Of a stretch of DNA of 64,000 bases, positions 56,352-64,000 are shown piece after piece. The DNA is from a cyanobacterium PCC 7702 (GTDB taxonomy: Bacteria > Cyanobacteriota > Cyanobacteriia > Cyanobacteriales > Nostocaceae), in NCBI GenBank assembly GCA_000332255.1, contig KB235926.1, forward strand, positions 539,475 to 603,474, in the 5' to 3' direction. Every line of letters begins with the position of its first letter. Within the stretch, counting starts at the first letter, position 1. Made by a program: the position numbers and the translations under genes. The notes beneath the pieces were generated by a model. The model saw nothing but the letters and a program-made list of their open reading frames with translations. It was not told the DNA's origin and ran no database searches.

Positions 56352-59300
56352 ATGGCCATAGTCAGAGCTATCCCAGAACAAGGTCAACTGGTTAACGTTC
56401 GCTCCCGGCAGTTCGTTGTTACGGATGTGCGTAATACGACTTTACCCACCAATCCAATGCTGAGTGCAGTGGAAAAGACCCAGCATTTGGTTAGTCTATC
56501 CTCTGTTGAAGATGATGGTTTGGGAGAAGAATTACAAGTAATTTGGGAATTGGAGCCTGGGGCAGTAGTTTATGAAAAGATGGAGTTGCCCAAACCCACA
56601 GGATTTGACCCACCTGCAAGGTTAGATGCATTTCTCGATGCCGTGCGCTGGGGGGCAGCATCAACAGCTGATATTCGTACTTTACAATCCCCCTTTCGCA
56701 GTGGCATTGATATTGAAGATTATCAGCTTGACCCAGTAGTGCGAGCAATTCAAATGCCTCGCGTTAATTTGCTGATTGCAGATGATGTCGGATTGGGTAA
56801 AACCATTGAGGCGGGGTTAGTTGCTCAAGAATTAATTATCCGTCATCGCTGTCGGCGCATTTTGATAGTATGTCCATCTTCACTGCAAATTCAGTGGCGA
56901 GACCAAATGCGCGATAAGTTTGGTTTGGATTTCCGCGTCGTGGATAGTGCCTTAATGAAGGAACTGCGGCGGAAGCGGGGAATCCACGTCAACCCCTGGC
57001 AACATTTTCCCCGGTTGATTACTTCGGTAGATTTTCTCAAACGCGATCGCCCTCTGCGCTTATTGCGCGAAATCTTACCCGCAGAAGGCGAACCAATGTA
57101 TCCCCGGCGATTTGATTTGCTGATTGTGGATGAAGCACATAATGTTGCTCCCTCTGGTGGCGGGAACTATGCTGTGGATTCCTTGAGAACGGCTGCTATT
57201 CGGTTTTTAGTGCCGCATTTTGAACACAAGTTATTTTTGACAGCGACACCACATAACGGCTATCCCGAAAGTTTTACTGCACTGTTGGAATTACTGGATA
57301 GCCAACGCTTTGCACGGGGAGTAGCACCAGACCGTAAGCAGTTACAAGTAATCATGGTTCGCCGTCTCAAATCGGAGATCAAAGGTTGGGACGGTTCTGA
57401 CTTATTTCCACAGCGTTTATTAGAAGCGATTCCTGTAGATTATCCCGCAGCCGAACGCCAAGCACACGCTGCTCTCAAGCGTTATACCGAATTGCGCTGC
57501 AAGGGGGTAAAAGATAATACAGAAAAATATGCTACTGAATTTGTGCTGAAACTGTTAAAAAAGCGGCTGTTTTCCTCTCCTCAAGCCTTCGCTCTCACTC
57601 TCGCCCAGCATGAAGAATCTCTACAAAATGCCCGTCGCCGCAGTTCTAGCAGTTTATCTCGACCAACCGAAGGAATTTTACGCCGCCAGTTAGCACAAAT
57701 TGAAGAAGATTTTGCAGATGATGAGGTTTATGAAGAATCGGCAGATGAGGCAATTACTAATACCACTCGGTTATTTAGAGAACTGAGTGCAGAAGAACAG
57801 ACCTTGCTGCGGCAGATGCGAGAATGGGCAGAGACAACATCAAATACTTTAGATACCAAAGCTAGAGAATTACTGAATTGGATTAATACCTACATTAAAC
57901 TAGGTGGTAAATGGTCTAACGAAAGAGTAATAATTTTTACAGAATATCGAGCTACACAGAAATGGTTATATAACTTATTTGCCACAGAAGGGTTAGTAGA
58001 TGGCGATCGCCTAATGACGCTTTACGGCGGAATGAAGTCAGAAGACCGAGAGCAGGTAAAAGCAGCGTTTCAAGCATCCCCTGATATTTCCCCAGTCCGA
58101 ATTTTGCTGGCGACGGATGCAGCGAGTGAGGGTTTGGATTTGCAGAATTTCTGTTCACGCCTCATTCACTACGAAATTCCTTGGAACCCGAACCGCATGG
58201 AACAGCGTAACGGACGAATTGATCGTCACGGGCAAAAAGCTAAAGAAGTGAGGGTTTACCACTTTGTGGGTAAAGATTATCAGCATAATGCAACGACTGG
58301 TCTACGTCCTGGGGAGTTGGAAGGGGATTTAGAATTTCTCATGCGGGCGGCGTTGAAAATTAACAACATCCGCGAAGATTTAGGTAAGGTGGGGCCAGTG
58401 ATTGCGGCGCAGGTGGAAGAAGCGATGATGGGGTATCGCAGCGTTTTGGATACTTCAGTCGCAGAAAGGGAATCTGAAGTTGTACGGCGGATGTTAAAGT
58501 TTGAGCGTCAGGTGCGGGAGCAAATTGAGAAACTCAGGGAACAGCTAGATGAAACGCGCCAGCATTTGCGGCTGACACCAGATAATATTGAGGCGGTAGT
58601 CAAAATTGGTTTGGAATTAGCCCAACAACCAGCTTTGATTGCTACCGAGGTAGAGGGAGTAAATGGACAAGTATTTTACCTACCACCATTAAAAAGTAGT
58701 TGGGCAGTTTGCAGCGAAGGTTTAGCCCATCCCCACACTAAAAAAATTCGTCCGATTGTTTTTGACCCGGAATTAGCACATGGTAGAGATGATGTAGTGT
58801 TAGCACACTTAAATCATCGTTTGGTGCAGATGTGCTTGCGCTTGTTACGTGCTGAAGTTTGGTCAAAAGAAGGTAGAAAAGCTTTGCACCGGGTAACAGC
58901 GCGTTTAGTTCCAAATTCAGTGTTGGATACACCAGCAGTTATAGCTTACGGTCGATTGGTGATTTTAGGTAGTGACCAGCAACGATTACATGAGGAAGTA
59001 ATTACGGCGGGTGGGTTGCTCAAAGAAGGAAAATTTAGCCGTTTGGGTGTAATGAAAATTCAAGAAGCTTTAGCAAGTGCCTTACCAGAATTAGCACCGG
59101 AGAATATCACGCAGAGATTAGCCCAGTTATGGGATAGCCACGCATCGGCTTTAATGCAAGCTTTGGAGGCGCGGATGCAAGACCGTAGTAAAAGTTTACA
59201 ACGAGATTTAGGCGATCGCGCTGCAAAAGAGGCAGCTGATATTACGGCGATTTTGACGGAACTGCGCCAAAGCATCCTTAATGAATTGGATGAACCTGAG

Positions 59301-59501
59301 TTTAAGCAGTTGGAACTGTTTAACACCACAGAAAAAGAACAGTTCGAGCGTAATATTAACAGCCTTAAAGCCAGAGTTGAACAAATACCCGCAGAAATTG
59401 AGCGTGAGGTGGCTGCAATCCAAGCGAGGTTTGCTAACCCAACACCAAGATTGTTTCCTTTGGCGGTTACTTACCTAATTCCTCAAAAGTTAGCACGGTG
59501 A
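56352..59501 (+). CDS. drmD: SNF2-like helicase, DISARM DrmD-like
   Basis: 1049 residues. An N-terminal region without assigned function is followed by SF2 helicase motifs: LLIADDVGLGKTIEAG (Walker A, K150), LLIVDEAHNVAP (DEAH, 260-263), LFLTATPHNGYPESF, RVIIFTEYRATQKWL, ILLATDAASEGLDLQ and QRNGRIDRHGQ (motif VI). A long helical C-terminal half follows. This layout, with an Eco57I-like methyltransferase gene close downstream, matches DrmD of class 1 DISARM phage defence. DISARM genes drmA, drmB and drmC are not visible, so the system is incomplete here. Confidence 0.75.
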   Translation: MAIVRAIPEQGQLVNVRSRQFVVTDVRNTTLPTNPMLSAVEKTQHLVSLSSVEDDGLGEELQVIWELEPGAVVYEKMELPKPTGFDPPARLDAFLDAVRWGAASTADIRTLQSPFRSGIDIEDYQLDPVVRAIQMPRVNLLIADDVGLGKTIEAGLVAQELIIRHRCRRILIVCPSSLQIQWRDQMRDKFGLDFRVVDSALMKELRRKRGIHVNPWQHFPRLITSVDFLKRDRPLRLLREILPAEGEPMYPRRFDLLIVDEAHNVAPSGGGNYAVDSLRTAAIRFLVPHFEHKLFLTATPHNGYPESFTALLELLDSQRFARGVAPDRKQLQVIMVRRLKSEIKGWDGSDLFPQRLLEAIPVDYPAAERQAHAALKRYTELRCKGVKDNTEKYATEFVLKLLKKRLFSSPQAFALTLAQHEESLQNARRRSSSSLSRPTEGILRRQLAQIEEDFADDEVYEESADEAITNTTRLFRELSAEEQTLLRQMREWAETTSNTLDTKARELLNWINTYIKLGGKWSNERVIIFTEYRATQKWLYNLFATEGLVDGDRLMTLYGGMKSEDREQVKAAFQASPDISPVRILLATDAASEGLDLQNFCSRLIHYEIPWNPNRMEQRNGRIDRHGQKAKEVRVYHFVGKDYQHNATTGLRPGELEGDLEFLMRAALKINNIREDLGKVGPVIAAQVEEAMMGYRSVLDTSVAERESEVVRRMLKFERQVREQIEKLREQLDETRQHLRLTPDNIEAVVKIGLELAQQPALIATEVEGVNGQVFYLPPLKSSWAVCSEGLAHPHTKKIRPIVFDPELAHGRDDVVLAHLNHRLVQMCLRLLRAEVWSKEGRKALHRVTARLVPNSVLDTPAVIAYGRLVILGSDQQRLHEEVITAGGLLKEGKFSRLGVMKIQEALASALPELAPENITQRLAQLWDSHASALMQALEARMQDRSKSLQRDLGDRAAKEAADITAILTELRQSILNELDEPEFKQLELFNTTEKEQFERNINSLKARVEQIPAEIEREVAAIQARFANPTPRLFPLAVTYLIPQKLAR

Positions 59502-59542
59502 GTATAATTGTAAATATAATTACAAAGTAATTTTGTGCGAAT

Positions 59543-60025
59543 ATGGCCAAAACACATTCGTTTGCAATTCTTGCACCTGTTCCAGAAATGCACTTGCTTT
59601 CAGCAATGGAGACAATAACTCAATTAGAACGTGAACTAGGTAATGAAGCGGTTAAAACGGCTTTTGGTAGTATGGATTTTGAGTTATTTCGGAAAGTTGA
59701 TGAGTTACGGGGGGATAAAAGTGTCGAAGTATTAATTTATGCTTCTCACTCAGATACAGATCAACCTTTGGACTCAGAAGTGTCTTGGAAAGCTTTATAC
59801 ATCGGTCATGTAAATTCTCGTAATGGTAGGTATCCTGGTAACGCTAGGTTTCGTCCACCATCTACTGCTAGTGATAAGCCCACTTGGGCTAGTTTTTGGG
59901 AAGTGCAAGATTTGAAACCACTAACTTCTCCTAAAAAAATTGGCTCTTTAAAAGGTTTAGGTAAAAAGTCGTACTATAATCCTCGCTTTATTCCTGAAAG
60001 ACCATTGTTAATTGAATACCCCTGA
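59543..60025 (+). CDS. Unknown protein in defence island
   Basis: 160 residues, soluble, no Cys. It begins KTHSFAILAPVPEMHLLSAMETITQLE and ends PRFIPERPLLIEYP, with EVSWKALYIGHVNSRNGRYPGNARFRP and a Trp-containing WASFWEVQDLKPL in the middle. I recognise no family. It starts 41 bases after the SNF2 gene, so likely co-transcribed. A role as an accessory cargo gene of the defence locus is inference only. Confidence 0.6.
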   Translation: MAKTHSFAILAPVPEMHLLSAMETITQLERELGNEAVKTAFGSMDFELFRKVDELRGDKSVEVLIYASHSDTDQPLDSEVSWKALYIGHVNSRNGRYPGNARFRPPSTASDKPTWASFWEVQDLKPLTSPKKIGSLKGLGKKSYYNPRFIPERPLLIEYP

Positions 60026-60102
60026 TATTCTTATGATTTAAATAGATAAATAATTCTAGTCCATATCAAGTTACTAACTAATAATATTAAAAAATTAAAA
60101 AT

Positions 60103-60693
60103 ATGAGTACAAAAGGACTTGTTGTTTTAGTACCTTACAAAGCCGGACAAGAATTTTATTCCGACTATGAAGATGATTATGAATATGGAAATGAAGACGA
60201 TGAAGAAAATGAAGAGTTTTTAGAAACGAATAAAGATGATGAAAACGATGAAGACGATGAAAAATTTTTAGAAGCGGATGAAGATGAGAATTTAGCTTAT
60301 CTTCCTGTTTATGTTGAAACAGAGGATGAGGATTTAGCTTTAATGTCTGTCGCTTATGAAGCGTGTCAATGTAGATACGTAACTTTCTCATCATCAGATA
60401 AAACAGCACAAGAATGGGAAGATAGAGGTTATCCTGGAACGGTAGAAAATCCAGGAGTGGATTTACCTCCTAGCTACGAAGCCTTTGAAATTCCTGAACC
60501 TGGAGATTGTTTCTGTTGCGCTAGTATGGAAGATTACGAAGTTGTTACTCCAGAAGAAATGATCAAAAGATTAAAGATATCAAAAGCAGATTATATTCTC
60601 GTGTATTTAGAAGACGATGATGACTTATGGGAACAGTTCAATAATTGGTGTGTTAAATTTTTGAATTATTCTATTTTCCGACCTCACAAATAA
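60103..60693 (+). CDS. Very acidic protein in defence island
   Basis: 196 residues, extremely rich in Asp/Glu. A run of about 45 residues (near 20-65) is almost only D, E, N, Y and K. The rest has five Cys (CQC, CFCC and one other), with VLVPYKAGQEF at the start and KADYILVYLEDDDDLWEQFNNW near the end. No family is recognised. Surface charge of this kind is known in DNA-mimic proteins, but nothing proves that here. It lies between the drmD-like and methyltransferase genes on the same strand. Confidence 0.6.
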   Translation: MSTKGLVVLVPYKAGQEFYSDYEDDYEYGNEDDEENEEFLETNKDDENDEDDEKFLEADEDENLAYLPVYVETEDEDLALMSVAYEACQCRYVTFSSSDKTAQEWEDRGYPGTVENPGVDLPPSYEAFEIPEPGDCFCCASMEDYEVVTPEEMIKRLKISKADYILVYLEDDDDLWEQFNNWCVKFLNYSIFRPHK

Positions 60694-60760
60694 ATCTATT
60701 TAGGTAAATTTTCAGTTTAAAAACTAAACCCTATTCCCCATTACCCATTACCAATTCCCC

Positions 60761-62800
60761 ATGTCTACCGCCCGTCATCACGCCGAATGGTTATCTTTAG
60801 TTGAAGCTTCTGGCCCATTTCTTAGTTTACCCGTACTGGTAAAAGCATTTCCTAATGGATTGGATGCTCACGATCCAGAACACTTGAAACTACTGCGGTT
60901 GGCTTGCGAGGAATGGCAGGATAACCAATTAGGCGCACGTCCTGACTCAGCGATTCATCGGGCTTGGGTGGATTTTGTGCTGCGGCAGACTTTGGAATTT
61001 ACAGATGAGGTGTTGCTATCAGGGCAGCGCATTTCTACGGGGCTGGCTGCGACTATTGCAGAACATGGGGAAACCTTACGTCCTGACTGGGTGGTAGTAA
61101 ATCCTACGGGAACACCAGACGCAGGGACACCTCGGTTGCTGGTACAAATTGTACCGCCTGAGCAAGATTTAGAAAAACCCCTGAAAGACCGTCGATGGAA
61201 AGCCAGCCCAGCAACGCGGATGATGGAGTTGCTGCACGCCTGTAATGTGCGGTTGGGGTTGGTGACGAATGGAGAACATTGGCTGCTGGTAAACGCGCCA
61301 CGGGGGGAAACGACTGGTTTTATTTCCTGGTATGGGGTGCTGTGGCTGGAAGAACACATTACGCTGCGGGCGTTTCGGAGTTTGCTGGGTGTACAACGCT
61401 TTTTTGGGGTGGATGACTCCCAAACCTTGGAGACTTTGCTAAAAGAAAGTGTTACCGACCAGCAAGAAGTTACCGACCAACTTGGCTATCAAGTCCGCAA
61501 AGCAGTAGAGGTGTTGGTAGAGGCGTTAGACCGCATTGACCAAGATAGAAACCGCACTCTCCTGCAAGGTATTTCGGAAACCCAACTGTACGAAGCTGCG
61601 TTGACAGTGATGATGCGGCTGGTGTTTTTGTTTTCGGCGGAGGAACGGGGTTTGTTGCTACTGGGCGACCCGCTTTACGACCAGTATTATGCTGTTTCGA
61701 CGCTGCGGGAACAGTTGCAGCAACGGGCTGATAAAGAAGGTGAGGAAGTTTTAGAACGGCGTTATGATGCTTGGTGTCGGCTGTTGGCGACATTTCGGGC
61801 AGTTTATGGCGGTGTTCAGCATGATACTTTGCAGCTTCCCGCCTATGGTGGTAGTTTGTTTGACCCTGACAGGTTCCCATTTTTAGAAGGTCGAATGACG
61901 GGGACAAGCTGGGAAGCAACTCCCGCCGACCCGATTCCAGTAAATAACCGGATTGTGCTGCACCTGTTGGAAGCTTTGCAAGTATTACAGCTGAAGGTGG
62001 CTGGTGCTGTAGAACCACGTAGGCTATCTTTCCGGGCATTAGATATTGAACAAATTGGTCATGTTTATGAAGGTTTACTCGACCATACAGCAGTCAAGGC
62101 AACTTCGCCTGTTTTGGGTTTAATGGGAACACGGTATCAAGAACCGGAAGTTGCTTTGGCAAGGTTGGAAGGGATAGAGAATGGGGAATTAGTTAAATTT
62201 TTGAAGGCGGAAACAGGGCGATCGCAGTCAGCTTTGCAGAAAGCGTTACAGCAGGAGTTGACACCCCATGAAGAACAACGTTTGTTAACGGCTTGTAACA
62301 ATGACCAGGAATTATTTAACCGGGTGTTGCCTTTTGCTGGGTTAGTAAGATTAGATACTTTAGGTTATCCGGTGGTGATTCCCACGGGAAGCGTGTATGT
62401 GACGCAGGGAAGCGACAGGCGGGAGACAGGGACACACTACACGCCGCGCAGTTTGACGGAAGAAATTGTGCAGTACACCTTGGAACCGTTGGTGTATGAG
62501 GGTGTGGCTGAGGGTAAGCCGAAAGAACAGTGGAAACTCAAGTCAGCAGCAGATTTATTGAAGCTGAAAATCTGCGATATGGCGATGGGTTCGGGTGCGT
62601 TTTTGGTGCAGACTTGTCGCTATTTGGCGGAACGGTTGGTTGAGGCGTGGGAAAATGCGGAAAAGGCGAATCCTGGTAAAGTGGTGACAGCACCGGAGGG
62701 AACTTTATCTAAGTCGCGTCCAGAGGAGTGTGTAATTCCCAAGGATGCCGATGAACGGTTGATGGTGGCGCGGCGGATAATTGCGGACAGGTGTTATTAA
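60761..62800 (+). pseudogene. Eco57I/PglX-like DNA methyltransferase, truncated (DISARM DrmMI-like)
   Basis: 679 residues: a long N-terminal region (HHAEWLSLVEASGPFLSLPVL), then the start of an adenine methyltransferase domain (RETGTHYTPRSLTEEIVQYTLEPL, SAM-binding LKICDMAMGSGAFLVQTCRYLAERLVEAW, D606). The reading frame stops at ADRCY, just where related proteins continue ADRCLYGVDKNP. Catalytic motif IV (NPPY/F) and the target-recognition part are missing. At the break the DNA passes directly into a helicase gene. Methylation activity is therefore not expected. It is preceded by CCCATTA-like repeats (about 60729-60760). Confidence 0.8.
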
Positions 62801-63768
62801 AAGGTGGCCCCGGTACAGGTAAAAGTACCGTCGCACTTTACCGTGTTCGTGCGTTACTAGAAACACTTCAAGCCAACGGGGTCGAAAAACCCAAGATATT
62901 ATTCACAACCTATACAAATGCGCTAGTTGCGTTTTCTCAACAACTTTTAGCAAGTCTCTTAGGCGAAGACATCCGGTATGTTGAGGTAAAAACTGCCGAT
63001 GCCATAATAGCTTCAATAATTTCCCAAAGCACCGGAAAACCCAATATTGCTTCTGGTGAAGTTCTGCGAAGAACCATGAAGCAGGCGTTAAATAATACTA
63101 TTGATTCTCTCGAAGGCAATCTACTACAACGTCAAGCCCAAGAACAAACGTTAAAACGCCTAAGCATCGATTATTTAATTGATGAAATCGGTACAGTTAT
63201 CGAAGCACGCGAACTCAAAACCCTCGATGCTTACCAAGCAACACCACGAAACGGTAGAACAATTTCTCTTAATAAAACACAACGTCAAGCAATCTGGCAT
63301 CTGCGTCAACAATTCTACCAGCTGCTAGAAAAACAAGAACTCGAAACTTGGCAGCAACTCCGTACCCGTGCTTTGTCAACATTGCAGGAGATGGATAACC
63401 CGCCAATTTATGATGCGGTAGTGATTGATGAAGCCCAAGATTTAGACCCCAACACTTTGCGTATCCTCACCCGGCTTTGCCGTTACCCTAACCGTCTGTT
63501 TATTACCGCCGATGCTAATCAATCCATATATGGTAGTAGCTTCCGATGGACTGACGTTAGCCAAGACTTGAAATTTGTTGGACGCACAGGAGTATTGCGT
63601 GTTAACCACCGCACTACCCGCGAAATTAACGAAGCGGCGATTTTGTACTTGACTAACGGTGCATTGGATGAAATTGAAAATACACGAGACCTGTCCGAAA
63701 ACTCCAAAGCCAGCGTGTTCAAAGCTTTGAGGCAAAACTTTGATATTTTTGCAAAAACGCAGTTATGA
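62791..63768 (+). pseudogene. UvrD/REP-type helicase fragment, truncated at both ends
   Basis: 325 residues starting abruptly at GTG 62791 with VLLKGGPGTGKST (Walker A), then FTTYTNALV (motif Ia), YDAVVIDEAQDLDP (DEAQ box, motif II), ADANQSIYGSSFRW (motif III) and GVLRVNHRTTREI (motif IV). The region expected before Walker A and the following motifs V and VI are missing. The tail (about 63700-63768) has no helicase character and runs into the flank of an IS-like element. Helicase function is unlikely. The start overlaps the methyltransferase frame by 10 bases at the recombination junction. Confidence 0.8.
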
Positions 63769-63848
63769 AGGTTTGAGATAGTTAGTGATAGTTTAGAGGC
63801 ATAAAAATAGACTCCTAATTTTTCAAAGCTAGTAATAATTATTAGTAG

Positions 63849-64000
63849 CTAATTTGGTAGAACTAAACTGCCAATCCTAAGCCTAACTAAACCACAAACT
63901 GTTAAAATAATTTGCTCATAAATATCAGTTTTTAAGCGAAATCTTTGTGAGGCTATGCGAAATATTTTTAACAAGCGAATCAAATGCTCAATAAATATCC
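63849..64000 (-). mobile_element. IS5-family-like transposase, C-terminal end (continues beyond window)
   Basis: On the minus strand the last 152 bases encode about 50 residues with a C-terminal signature typical of cyanobacterial IS5-like DDE transposases: IEHLIRLLKIFRIASQRFRL and EQIILTVCGLVRLRIGSLVLP, followed by a stop. The N-terminal part lies outside the window. The element's end should be between the stop (63849) and the truncated helicase (about 63700-63800), but I could not fix the terminal inverted repeat. Confidence 0.75.

Noticed and set aside
60095..60409. Minus-strand 104-residue His/Leu-rich frame
   Set aside because: Antisense of the Asp/Glu codons of the acidic protein; His/Leu/Phe richness is explained by that.
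62791..63768. Complete helicase gene with a GTG start
   Set aside because: It begins only four residues before Walker A and lacks motifs V-VI, so it is a fragment; the GTG is an internal Val codon.
1..64000. tRNA, rRNA or CRISPR arrays
   Set aside because: I scanned the intergenic regions for TPsiC-like and cloverleaf patterns and for spaced direct repeats and found none. The only repeat array is coding (in cheA).

Overview
The window is a cyanobacterial chromosome segment, most likely from a filamentous, hormogonium-forming lineage. The signs are frequent GCGATCGC (HIP1) octamers, a PATAN-domain response regulator beside a PilGHIJL/Hmp-type pilus chemotaxis operon with the coiled-coil motility protein HmpF, a cyanobacterial-type heme A/cytochrome oxidase locus, and CCCATTA-like short repeats before some genes. 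No rRNA, tRNA or CRISPR array was recognised.

Layout. 1-7.5 kb: 3' end of hisD, a RibD-C reductase, then heme A synthesis (ctaB, ctaA) divergent from the oxidase genes ctaCDE. 7.7-9.5 kb: a decayed stretch with a double-glycine-leader small peptide and a methyltransferase pseudogene. 9.5-23 kb: a class-V aminotransferase, then the five-gene taxis operon (PATAN-REC, CheY, CheW, MCP, CheA hybrid with a perfect 66-bp repeat array) facing hmpF. 23-28 kb: a probable catabolic set (class-III aminotransferase, aldehyde dehydrogenase, and an acyl-CoA dehydrogenase-like/cyclase fusion). 28-51 kb: mainly housekeeping and regulatory genes (two histidine kinases, trpD, a retropepsin-like lipoprotein, carA, a STAS protein, mini-RNase III, rlmB, a pentapeptide/RDD membrane protein, a polyamine-type ABC transporter, PBP2).

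51-56 kb is an accessory island on the minus strand and the most interesting part. A 68-aa peptide ends in three aromatic-X-Arg triplets (YDR, HHR, HNR). Sixteen bases later comes a radical SAM/SPASM enzyme fused to an HExxH domain, then a UPF0489/peptide-arginase-like protein, a GNAT acetyltransferase and a Cys-rich protein. I read this as a RiPP cluster predicted to make Tyr/His-to-Arg cyclophanes, hydroxylate the peptide and perhaps convert Arg to ornithine.

56-64 kb is a broken defence island. It has a DrmD-like SNF2 helicase of class 1 DISARM, two unknown cargo genes (one extremely acidic) and an Eco57I/PglX-like methyltransferase cut off just after its SAM-binding motif. The cut fuses it directly to an N-terminally truncated UvrD-like helicase, which is itself cut short next to the end of an IS5-like element at the window edge. 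Function calls come from reading motifs by eye; no database search was run.
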